DNA of 64,000 bases from Calliopum simillimum (taxonomy: Eukaryota > Arthropoda > Insecta > Diptera > Lauxaniidae). The notes below the pieces were generated by a model. That model made no database searches. It was not told where the DNA came from and saw only the letters and a program-made list of their open reading frames with translations. The stretch is from contig OX638371.1 in the NCBI GenBank assembly GCA_951812925.1, positions 115,653,124-115,717,123 of the forward strand. The letters run 5' to 3'. A program made the position numbers and the translations under genes. Below are positions 1-10,962 of the stretch, piece after piece (within the stretch, counting starts at the first letter, position 1; each line of letters starts with the position of its first letter).

Positions 1-2214
1 GAAAAAGATCCTATTAACATACCCTATTATAGATTTTTTTGAAATTCTCGATAAATTTTCTTTAAGTCGGTAGGACATTTGACAATTTGTCATAACAATA
101 TTTTTAATTTTCAAGAACAATCCGTTTGAAGGCTCCAATGCAGCGCAACGCATGCGAGTAAACAGTGTGTTACATAGTAAAGTATTTTTTGCCGACCTCA
201 AATTAAAAAGTTGGTATAGCAAATTTACTACTGAATTAAAGGGTATTTAACGAGAACTCGAAGAAAAACTATTAAAAGGTATGTTAATTGCACCCTTTCG
301 TACGAATATGGCCGCCAAATTAAAAAAAGGAAAACAAATTTAAAATATCAAATTTGAAGGTCCACAACTTTGTGAAATCCTGTTAAGCCCTATAAATCAA
401 ATGCATTCTTAGAAAATAAATATAATTAACTAAAATTTTATAGGAAAGAAGTTTTCTCTCAATCGCTTGGGTGACCCAATAAAAGTACAATTCTTAGTTA
501 GTCCAGGCCTCCTCAATGACCTCCTTGGAGCTTTGTGACTTTATGCAATACACCCTGTAGATAGGGAGCTAGTGGCGGACTAAATTAAGTGATTACATCA
601 TTCGGCAGAAGATGTTAATTGCAAAGATTGGAGTAAATCAATCAATCTAAGCCATGTCTGCCAATTATTAATAGCGGATTTTTAAAATGGCAGCTCTTCA
701 AAATTGAAAATCGAGTCTGCCACTTATTTTAAAAATTGAGAAAACTTAAATAATAAGTTTAGTTCAAGCGACAGACGTTTTTGCTGCTGCATTTTTGAGT
801 TATCAAATTTTTTCTCAATTTTTATAAAAAAAAAAAAAATTGTGTGATTTCAGCGGAAGGCAGACTACGTTTTCTGTGAAGATAACATAATAAGAAATAA
901 TAAAACCCATGTCTGCCACTCCGATATTGCTGCAAAAAATAATTTAAATATTTCTTCAACTTCAAAGTAATCTAACTCCTTAATAATATAAAATTATGAA
1001 TACGGCTGCATTTTGTGCTGAGAGTGAAGACAATATCTATGATGTGCATCTCTGGCACCAACAGTTCAACACAAGTACGCGCACACATACACACGCACAT
1101 AATATCCGTTGTAGATTATATTGCAACGGTCATACGACTACACCAATGCCCAAACAATATTCCTTCATTTCTCCACTTACGCATAGAAATATTGTTGTCC
1201 TCTGCAAATCCCTAAACTTCCCAGCTCGTTCACAACACTTGGGCCTCTACACAGTCCTCCCCCGCACCCCCGCTCAACTACAATACGAAACGCGACTGCA
1301 TTTTTGTTTCCTGCTGCATTTTATTTCATTTCGTTCATTCGTTCGTTCGTTTCTCAATTTTCTAATCCATTTCTATTACGATTTTTCCATCTCAATGCCG
1401 TGGCCAAGTCTACACCCAACCCCCATAGCAACAACAACATCAACAGACAACGGCGGCAATGAATGCAATTTAGGAATGTATTTTTGCATGCATACGAAAT
1501 GCCCAATGTCCGTTGCTCCGTCCGCACAATGGTAGATGGCCATCGTAGCAGTAGTAGTTGTCGGCGGCGGCGGCGTAGGCTCAGGACTTGGAACTCTTGA
1601 ACAATCGGGAGTGATTGCACGCTGAAAGTGGGTGCAGGCGATAGAGAGTGTGGTGCTTTTATGTGTACTATATGGGAGAAGTTGCTATAACGGAGGGGGT
1701 ATGAGTTTTGGTTGATTTAAATAAAAAGCATCCGAGAAATTGTTATGGGACTTACAGTGGGCAAATTTTATGCATTACAACTTTAAGGAAAAGTTTCTCA
1801 AAAACATTGAACCGTATGAGCCTAGTGATTTCTCTAGTTCACTTTTAAATTTTGAAGAAAATTTCTTTTAAGGTAGACACACTTTTTAGCGAGACTTCCA
1901 AGTACATCCGGAAAAGCTCTGAGAAAAATATGTGGCAAAACATTTACTTCACTCGAGTAGTAAAAAAATAAAAGTGTACTATATAACAATGAATTTTAAA
2001 TATAAATTACCTTACGTATGAACTATTTGATGGTTCCGTAAAGTAATATTTACAAATAAAATTTAGTGAAATAATAAAGTAATATTTACACTAAATTGCC
2101 TGCATTTTCCAATGCGCAGAGTAAATTATGCTTTCGCCAGAAAAATGTACAACAATTTTTACTATATAATTCTAGCAAAAATTATTTACTGTTTTCACTA
2201 ACTCGCTCAAGGAG
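1..2214. other. AT-rich intergenic DNA, no gene seen
   Basis: Only short ORFs without family resemblance. Around 990-1620 the composition is GC-richer, with overlapping ORFs on both strands that lack codon bias. Confidence 0.6.
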
Positions 2215-2375
2215 AAAAATGAATATCATAATTTTTACTCCATTTGAGTAGAAAAAAAAAATTAAAGTTATAAACACTAAATTTCAAACATAAATTACTT
2301 TACGTTATATAACCATTTTAACTTTATAATTCTGGTAAAAATATTTATGTTTGGACAGACATTTGCTTAATATAG
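2215..2375 (-). repeat. dispersed AT-rich repeat, copy 1
   Basis: The minus strand (TGTCTGTCCAAACATAAATA, then AATGGTTATATAACG and TGGAGTAAAAATTATGA) matches 35418-35575. The neighbouring region 1960-2200 holds further related AT-rich pieces (AAAGTAATATTTACA twice). Confidence 0.65.
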
Positions 2376-3141
2376 TGGTGCAATAAATTTTTTCTTCGTG
2401 TATAGACTCGGCAACTAACAAGTTGATTTGAATGAAATTTCCACATTACCTTAGTGTTATACGCAGATAATTGAAATTTGATACATGAGTACTACAGTGG
2501 ATTATGACAAATAATTTTCAGTGAAAAAGTAGGAGATGTTATGTCCCCAAAAAAATCAATTAATCATATCTCTGGGGCTGTTTTCATTTAATATTTGAAG
2601 CTTTTCCTTTTTATTTCGAATCTTTTTCATAATTTTCTTCTTTTATTCTGATGACTATTTTGTTTGAAGACTGCCAGTTACCGAAAGTTTGAATTTTTTG
2701 AAAAAATTTGCTTTATTTATCTCTTCTGTCACAATATCCTTTTAGCAAATTTGTCCTACTGTAAAACAGCATAACAATAAATTGTAGTGTAGAGCAGCAC
2801 AAAATTTCACATCACATCATCAAAAACTACAACCAAATAATAGAATAGTTAAATGTCAACTGACAAGAGTTGCTATCGCTATTGTTGTTGTTGTTGTTGT
2901 TTTTTTGTTATTATTGTCATTATGTTGTTGTTGTTATTTTGTTTATGGTGGTCTATACGTATACGTTGTTTTACGTTGAATTCAATTCAGAATGCAATAC
3001 ATTACGTACCATATCCTAGAACGTAACATAACGCAAAGCAATGTAACACAACGCACAAACGAACTAAGGAATAAGGTGAACTTGGTATTTGTTTAGATTA
3101 ACACACACACACACTCACAAACGCATACATACAACAAAACA

Positions 3142-3429
3142 ATGGTACCAATACAAATAAACCAAAGGCTACCTCCAGAAAATCGCATCTCAAATTCAAA
3201 AACAAAATCCATTTTCAAATCAAAAGTAAAGAGTTTGGTTGCAGAACAGAAAGCCATGTTACGTAGCGAGCGTTATGTTTACGCAATACAATGCCACATA
3301 AAGCATTTGAAAAAAGTACGCACTGACATCTATGAATCGGGTCTTCAATAATTAAGTGGAGAAAAAGCAGCTGCGAAACAATGGCAGGAATACAAAAACA
3401 TTAAATTGCAGTTAAGGAACATCGACTAG
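3142..3429 (+). pseudogene. unrecognised small coding-like ORF broken by one in-frame TAA
   Basis: An ATG-initiated frame of 69 codons encodes a basic, probably helical protein (segments KVKSLVAEQKAMLRSERYVY and IKHLKKVRTDIYESGLQ). It stops at TAA 3349-3351. The same frame then continues for 25 more codons of similar character (LSGEKAAAKQWQEYKN and on) to a TAG at 3427-3429. This looks like one reading frame with a single nonsense change (CAA to TAA would explain it). An in-frame TAG lies just upstream of the ATG and an AATAAA occurs at about 3490. I do not recognise the family. It could be a decayed small gene, a retrocopy, a polymorphic stop, a read-through gene or chance. Confidence 0.35.
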
Positions 3430-4289
3430 TTTCAGGGATTTCGATTAGCTTCAATATTCAACAGTCAAAACTAAAAACACTCGAAAACTTAATAAAAAAC
3501 AAAACAAAAAAATAAGACAGTTATCAAAGGTTAACGAAAAAGTCTGTAAAAGATTAAGAAAAGATAAGATTTTGAAATAGATATTCTATAAAGCTTAGAT
3601 GAATACATTGAGCACCTTATTTTGTCTTTTGATTACACATAGTTTGCCCCAGGCGGTAAATATGTTGTAATTTTTAGTACCAGGAGACCGATCCCTGCTC
3701 GGTCAACAATCTAATCTTATTATTTTAGTCGATGTTTTTATTCATAGCTATTTTTTGTTATGAAACTTGTATCTTTTCACTTCTAACGGTCATGCTTTCA
3801 AAATGATAAATAAACCGATGAGAATAATAATAAGAAAAAACTCGGAAAGCATCGAATGGTATAGAAAAATATCAAAAACTCAAATTTTTTTTTGGCGAAA
3901 TAGAATGCCCTAAAATAAATAAATGGGATATGCCACGCACCCAAAATATTTTGTCTTTTGTATGGCGGCTGAAATATCTTATCTTCAAAGGATCATAACT
4001 CGGAAAATAAGAATCCTATTGGAAAACTCTGAAAAGATATTTGGATAAGGAAGAGTGTAACTATCCGATGCTATTAATAAAAAAGAATTTCGCCTTTTCT
4101 TGTAGCTACGCTGTAAGACTGAACACAGCGTTTTCTTCAACTTCAAGCAAGGATATTTCAAAATCCTGCAGGTATAGTGACAGTTCTGCTGATGAAGACG
4201 GATTTAGCGTCAAAAAGTACATAAGACTGCATATAAGAATTAAACAGTTCATTCCATTTTTTTTTTGTGCCTGAGTTATTTACAAAAAT

Positions 4290-5480
4290 TTTTATTTTGA
4301 TAAAAAAGTGGGCGTGGCAATTATTAAACAAAGCCATCTTTTTATTATGCTTTAGATCCTTCTGATCCAGATTCGCATACCAAATTTCATCAAAATATGT
4401 TGTATCATTTGCGAGAAACAGCATTTAATGTGTTTTACTTGTATGTGAGGTTCCACGCGCACTTTCGATATTTTGCCTACTTTCAGGTCGTAGGTGCCTA
4501 ATAGCAAGTAGACTCCCTACAGTTAAATTCAGAAAGATTGCTTTAGTAGTTTTCTTTTTGTAGCGCAATATATTTTTGTGGGCGGTGCCACGCCCTTGAA
4601 CGAGTTTTCCCAATATAATGGCATATGACACATTAATACTTGTTTAAAGAGGTAACAGATCCTAAATTTTCATCAAATTTGCCGGAGTCGTTTTCGAGTA
4701 ATATTGAATCAAAATTTTCAAGGGTTAAAAAGTGGGCGTGGCACTTAATCGATCCCGCCCACTTTTCGTTTGTTACAAGATATTATTAAGCAGTACCTTC
4801 GTACCAAATTTCATTAAAATACCTTGTAACATTTGCGAGAAATAGCATTTAACGTATTTTGCTTGTATGGGAGGTTCCACGCGCAACGGCGATATTTTGC
4901 CCGCTTTCAGATCAGAGATGCCTTATAGCAAGAATGCTCCCCACAGTTAATTTTAGAATGATTACTTTATTAGTTTTCTTTTTATACCGTATTATATTTT
5001 TGTGGGCGGTGCCACGCCCTTCAACGAGTTTTCCCAATATAACGGCATGTCACATATTAATACCTGTTTGCTGAGGTAAAATCTCCTAAATTTTAATTAA
5101 AATCGTTGGAGTCATTTTTGAGTAATATTGAATCAAAATTTTCAAGCGTTAAAAAGTGGGCGTGGCACTTATTCAATCCCGCCCACTTTTTGTCTGTCAC
5201 AAGGTATTATCAAGCAGTACCCGCCTACCAAATTTCATTCAAATACCTTGTATGGTTTGCGAGTTATGACCAAATCAAATTTAAAACTTAGGGCGGTGCC
5301 ACGCCCCCTGGTGAGCGTTTACAAAGTTCAAACCTAGCTCATTCTTCATTGTATGCTAGTATCTAAAACTGTTCCAAGTTTTTTTAAAATCGCTGCACCC
5401 GTTTTCGAGAAAAAGTTTTGCCCGTTCCGAACAAACATACATAAGTACATAAGTACATACAATTTTATCTCGTATAAGAA
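4290..5480 (+). repeat. tandem repeat of about 424 bp, two full units plus partials
   Basis: The landmark TTTGCGAGA recurs at about 4410, 4834 and 5258, a constant period of 424. Each unit holds AAAGTGGGCGTGGCA, GGTTCCACGCGCA, GTGGGCGGTGCCACGCCC and ACCAAATTTCAT. It ends near ACATAAGTACATAAGTACAT. It is probably part of a large non-coding dispersed element; no coding content was seen. Confidence 0.8.
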
Positions 5481-5650
5481 GAGAAGATTTATTTGTTATT
5501 TGGAAAAATCAAATAAGATTGTGTAGCTGACAACTCCGATACCGATTTGTTCCACACTTTCATCACACCTATCGACTCTTCAAAGCATCCGTGTCGTAGA
5601 TGGACACTATTTGTGTATTTTTGCACCAATTGCAAAGGCACTCAAAATAA

Positions 5651-6447
5651 AACTAGTAAGGGTGTAAATTTTGGCCTGGCCAAAAAATAAATACCCTACA
5701 CTGCAGTATTTTGAAAAGTTTGCTTATGTGGGAGGTGCCACGCCCTCTTGTCCGAGTACACCCAGTTTTTGTTCAGAGCTTGCATTTATAGTTTTTAGTG
5801 TCAGAGTGAAATTTAGTTGGATTATCTCAAAAAACTCTTTCAGTATAGCATTTTGAATCCTTTGCTTATATGGGAGGTGCCACGCCCCTTTGTCTGATTT
5901 CACCCAATTTTTGCTGAGAGCTGTCATTTATAATTCTTAGTGTCTGAGTCAAATTTGGTTCGAATAACTCAAAAAACGCTTTCAGTATAGCGTTTTGAAG
6001 CTTTTGCTTATATGGGAGGTGCCACGCCCTCTTGTCCGAATTCGCTCAAATTTTTATCAGAGCTTGCGCTTACAATTCGTAGTACTTATATGTATTGTGG
6101 TTGCATTGTCGTGAAAAATACTCCTAAAATTGCATTTTGAATATAATTTTTGTATGGGCGGTAGGCGTGTCCGTTGACCGACTTTGCTCATTTTCAATCC
6201 CCCGAGCTAACTTTGACGACGGAGGCAGTGTACCAAATTTCATTGAATTATCTTGCTCAGTTTTCCCAAAAAGTGTATTTCAACACACAGCCAGCCACCC
6301 AGCCAGACAGACAGACGGACATGGCTATATCGACTCAGGAGGTGACGCTGATCAAGAATATATATACTTTTCTATACCTGCCACGCCTCCTTCTCTGCGT
6401 TATAAACGGAAGGACAAAGTGAATATACCCTGGATGTAGGGTATAAA
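5651..6447 (+). mobile_element. INE-1/DINE-1-like (Helentron-type) repeat, copy A
   Basis: It starts AACTAGTAAGGGTGTAAATT and ends in the hairpin ATACCCT-ggatgt-AGGGTAT. Near the 3' end it carries CAGACAGACGGACATGG and …ATCAAGAATATATA, the signature I know from fly INE-1/DINE-1 repeats. Inside are three diverged units of about 140-150 bp, each with GGGAGGTGCCACGCCC. Small ORFs within it are chance. Confidence 0.7.
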
Positions 6448-6502
6448 AATAAATAGCCTTTTAGAAGACATAAGTATGTACTCTAACGTACTTTTTGAAG
6501 CC

Positions 6503-6899
6503 TAGTGATGAGCAAAATTAGTCTTGGTCTTGCGTCTTGTTCTTGGTAATTTTGCGAGGCCAAGACCAAGACGCTGACATTTTTGCAAGACCAAGACCAA
6601 GACTATAACAGTATCGGTCTTGGTCTTGCTCACGATAATCGTCAAGACCAAGACTGCTTTTCGGTCTGGGTAATTTATAGTTAAAAGTTGTTTCACGCCC
6701 GTTTTGAAGATAAAATCATCTCTCAATGTGAATTTTGACATCTTAAAAACCGAACTGTTTTTAAAGAATATGGTTTTAAATTTTTGAATACTCAATTTTT
6801 TCAAGACCAAGACTTAATGAGCAAGATCAAGACCAAGATTCAATATCAAAACCAAGACCAAGACCAAGACTGCTATGGTCTTGGTCTTGGTCATCACTA
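6503..6899. mobile_element. hAT-like foldback MITE made largely of GTCTTG hexamers
   Basis: The ends are TAGTGATGA and its inverse, which fits the hAT tip rule YARNG. The flanks TTGAAGCC and CCGAAGCC agree at 6 of 8 positions, as an old 8-bp duplication would. The subterminal DNA is dense in GTCTTG on one strand and CAAGAC on the other, in both orientations. The middle (about 6660-6790) is ordinary AT-rich sequence. Confidence 0.65.
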
Positions 6900-7835
6900 C
6901 CGAAGCCAGAATTGCTCATATACTACAGGATTCCGAGATATTCTTTCTTGAAATTGCAGAAAGTGTTGTCGGAAATCTTACGGTGTAGTTCAAGGAGATG
7001 GTGTAATTTAATTTTTTTAATGATATCGAATTGCCAAAATCTTACTTATCAAACTATACCTATAATTTTTCCACTTGGAAGGGTATCTGAACCCTCTTAT
7101 GAAAATTTATGGAAAAAAAGTAGAACTTAACGACCATTTGGACACTTTTTTCCCAGGAAATTCCAGAAATAAGTCACCGGATGTCGGACACCTCCGGGCA
7201 TGGAACAGTCGATTTTTTCAATCATGCAAAATTAATATTACCAATTTGACTACTGTCGAATTGTCGTCTTGATATGACGTAAGTTTTTAAACCAACACCG
7301 AAGTAAAAAGATCTATTGCTTTTTTTAGTTTCACACCTCGCATCGTAATTCGACTGTGAATAGTTTTATCTGATCTGTTGCAAAGTGTCATGCGTTACCA
7401 TTAATGGTTTATGTCAACTTTATGATACGATATGGGTTTGTGCAAATTCAAATGGTTAAAACAATATTTGTTAGCATTGCTTGGAACGAAGATTCTGTAA
7501 TGCAACAAATTTCTACTCTAAAGTCAACATAGAGTGAGAGTTCACCTAATTGGTCAGAGCTTCGACCTTTTGAGAAAAAATATTGAAAAAAAAAAATTAC
7601 AAATTTTCAGAATTAAGTGGAGCAGATCGTATGGTACTATCCACGAAATAACTGTACAAAGCTTATTGAAGGACCTTAAGAATAAAGGAAAATATTTTTA
7701 TCAAAAAAAAATATTAGTTAATTACACTAATCTACAAATTTCGAAAAAAAGTTCGACTGGAGTAGAGGAAGATGTTTTTTAAGTAATTTGGGTGCGCTGA
7801 ATTCAAATCTGGTGCCAGAAATACGCCATCAGGTC

Positions 7836-8845
7836 TAGTTTTTCATTTTTTCATTTCATTTATTTGATGCAATTTGTTAGCATATAAGAATACAAGTTCT
7901 TTTAAATGCAATAGTTTAAATTAAGATAACAAATTATGTTTACATTTTCCATTAAATCACAATAATAATGATCAACATATAAAAGCGCACAATTTTACAC
8001 AAATACCTAAATAACTAGTCATGGTCAAAAGTATTAAAAAACATCCTTAACATATTTGAGAGCTTACGGCTAATGCAAAAAATAAGAAAGAAAGAAGATG
8101 AGAAAAAAAAAAAATAAAAATTATATAAAATAAGTAAGAGGTAAGAAAGTTAAGAAAAGTAGTGAAAGATTAGCTGCCTAAACTTTTTACAGTTGGATTC
8201 ACATTTGAGGTGACGTGGAAGGGAGTTCCATAGACGAATAGTGCTAACAAAAAATAGTCTTGAGGAGGTTAAATACTTAAAAAAAGGGATAATGACATTA
8301 TGATTTCGGATTTGCTGACCGAATTGTAATTTTTCATATAAGTAATTTGGCGTCCTGGTATATACAATTTTATGCAAAAAGATCAAATTTCTAACACTGA
8401 AATAGTCAGTTAGACTACATTTAAGAAGACATTTACTATATGATGAGATATGGTCAAATCTGCTTAGGCCATACACATAGCGCGTTGCATTGTTAAATGC
8501 AATTTGCAACTTGTGGAAAGAGTGGGAATCGAGCTTAGGGTAGACATTTTCGGAATAGGATATGACAGGCATTATCAACTGCATAAAAAGACGCTTCCTG
8601 GTTTCGACTGGAACAAAAGAAGCAGTCATCCTTAAATTTCTTAGTGTATAGTAGATTTTACTTATAACCAAATTAATATGCTCTTCACATGTCATTTTTG
8701 AGTTTAAGAGAAAACCTAAGCTCTTGGATTTATTCACAAATTCTAACTTTGATCCGTTTAAATAAATAGAGGGCAGTTCATCAAAAGTGTAAGATGTTTT
8801 CGAGATTGTACGGTTATTTATGTTCGTTATATTACTCATTAATAA
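7836..8845 (-). mobile_element. 5'-truncated non-LTR retrotransposon (CR1/Jockey type), 3' end
   Basis: The minus strand encodes about 225 residues, to a stop at 8150, matching the region after the catalytic palm of a LINE reverse transcriptase. It shows the thumb-type segment SLGFLLNSKMTCEEHINLV, then the CR1/Jockey C-terminal signature TIRLWNSLPRHLK. The frame is open throughout, so the insertion is fairly young. The palm with its YADD-type box, the endonuclease and ORF1 are missing: truncation lies between about 8836 and 8880, as expected from incomplete reverse transcription. The 3' end falls in an AAATG-like tail (7836-7862), typical of elements ending in short repeats rather than pure poly-A. 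It cannot mobilise itself. Confidence 0.85.
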
Positions 8846-8879
8846 ATAAAAAAACAAAATTTACAAACAAAATCATTAT

Positions 8880-10216
8880 TTATTTTTTGGGACAAAAGCA
8901 TGCTGAGAGACTATTGCTGGACTCTTATACGTGAAACGGACCCAACAAAATACAAACGATGTTCAAACACTGCCATTTACTTTTTAATTGTTAAAACATT
9001 TTCAAATAAATTAATGATAAAAATGTGTTATTGTGTTTCGAAAACCTGACCTGATAGAGACAACCGATTGCAGATTCGAATTCAGCGTGTCGAATAACCC
9101 TTGGAACACTATTTTGTTGCTCCAGTCGAAAATCGTATAGACCAGTGATATTTTTAAAGGCATTTGTATTTTGAATACTTTTCTTTTATTGATGAAAGCA
9201 AAGTGTCAGTCTTTTTTTTTTTTTGGAACCTCGTTATGCGCTCAGGTAGTATTTTATTACTTCGCTTTATCAACTTCGTAATTAGTAATTTTATATCATG
9301 AGATTTTTATTTTTGTCTCACGAGACTTAAGTCTTGAGACATTTTTATTTTACAAAAAGAATCTCTTTTGCGATTTTGAACTTATTATACATATATTTTT
9401 ATCATGCTACTCTTTTATGGTATTAGGAAAGAGTATTACAATGGGTATTGTCAGTTTTGCAGCAAAATAAGTTTTTAGGCAAAACCTTTCCAATAATGAG
9501 CAGTAACACTTCTGAATTCGTGTCCGTTCAAAATGAAGTATGAAGTTTTTTTATGTTTTTTTTTGCTTTAACACAAAAAATGTCAAACTAAAAAATCTGG
9601 GCCAAATTCATATCGTCTGCTGAAGTAACAAAGTAATATCACATTTGTTTCATATTTCGAATTCTGCATAAAAATGGAAAATTTTGACTTTTTAACCAAC
9701 AAAACTGTCGCTGTCATCTTTTTAAATTTGCCGCAACTGTGTTTAGTTTACTGTACCCGTATTTTCTTTGATCTTTTTTATTTAAACAAATAAAATGTTT
9801 CCTCTTCTTTTTTGTTGTTAATTTTTCTTATATTTTTCCACTATTTTTCTTAAATACACAAACACACATTAGTGCCGAGCATCTATAGATAGAACCATAC
9901 ATACACATTTGTTTGTTTGCATTTCTGTGACTGACTGTGACTGCAGCAGGCAGCACTAGCAACATGAGTTACTTTTGCTGCGCGCAATGGCAATGCAGCA
10001 AAGGCGTTGCTGCTGCTGCAACTAAAAATCTTGCAATTGTGCGAGGAGTCGTCACAGGGTGAAATGTCGAACACAAGTTTTTAATTAAACAAATACGGCG
10101 CGATATTTTTATTTTTCCTATCGTAAATGTTTTATTGTTTTTGTATTTTTCTATCTTTTGCTTTTGTTTATTTTGTAAAACATATAAACAAAATAAGTAA
10201 AAATACTTTAATGTAT

Positions 10217-10253
<37 letters not shown>

Positions 10254-10799
10254 GATGTTTGTTTGGCGGCATTTTTGTTAAAGAAAATCTTTTATTTTCT
10301 TGTTGTTTGTTTGATTTATCTTTCATTTTTATTTAAATTAAATTTTTACAATATTTTGTTTACATCAATTTCGTATTTTGTTTGTCTGTTTCCTTTAGTT
10401 TTTAATGGTCTATGTATATTTTTTTTTTATTTATTTCGTTAAATTGTTTAAATTGAAAAAATATGTGCATATTTATTTACGAAAAAACAAGAAATTTTAC
10501 CAATTCATTTTTTAATTTGAAATTTTTATGTCTCAAAAGGTACTCTTTTGCTTAATAGCTATCATCATAGGGCAAACTGGCTTAACTTTAAGACCGCGGC
10601 ACATTTTCCGTACTTGATGTAACCACGAAGTAAGAGCCAAAAGGTGGAAATAGAGAAACAAGCCGAAAATTCGAGATCACAGAGGTTTCATTTTGCAACT
10701 TTCTTTGTATCGATTACCTCTTGATAATAAACAATTTAGTAGCTTAGGAAATTTACTACAAAAAAGAGTAAATTTTTTGCAGTTTTCTAGTATCCAAGC
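8880..10799. other. AT-rich intergenic DNA, no gene seen
   Basis: It contains a small near-palindrome GTCTCACGAGACTTAAGTCT at about 9316 and a CAG-rich patch near 9940-10020. Nothing supports a gene. Confidence 0.6.
10217..10252 (+). repeat. TTG microsatellite
   Basis: Uninterrupted TTG repeats. Similar TTG/CAA or CTG/CAG runs occur at about 2881-2935, 11497-11540, 26751-26778, 29391-29437 and 30200-30480. Confidence 0.95.
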
Positions 10800-10962
10800 C
10801 AGTGGCGGATCCAGCATTGTCAGGAAGGGGGCCGACTTACTACATTTCTAGATAATAACAAAATGTTTTTAAAATCTTTACATATAATTTAAAAAAAAAT
10901 TTAATCACAGGGCTTGAGAGGGGGGCCGATCGCCCCCATCGCCCTCAATAGATCCGCCATTG
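10800..10962. mobile_element. hAT-type MITE, 163 bp
   Basis: The ends are CAGTGGCGGATCCA and the inverted TGGATCCGCC-type sequence (reads GATCCGCCATTG). They are flanked by 8-bp repeats ATCCAAGC and ATCGAAGC with one mismatch. The CAGTGGCGGATC tip with GGGGGCC just inside recurs in arthropod hAT elements. Confidence 0.85.
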
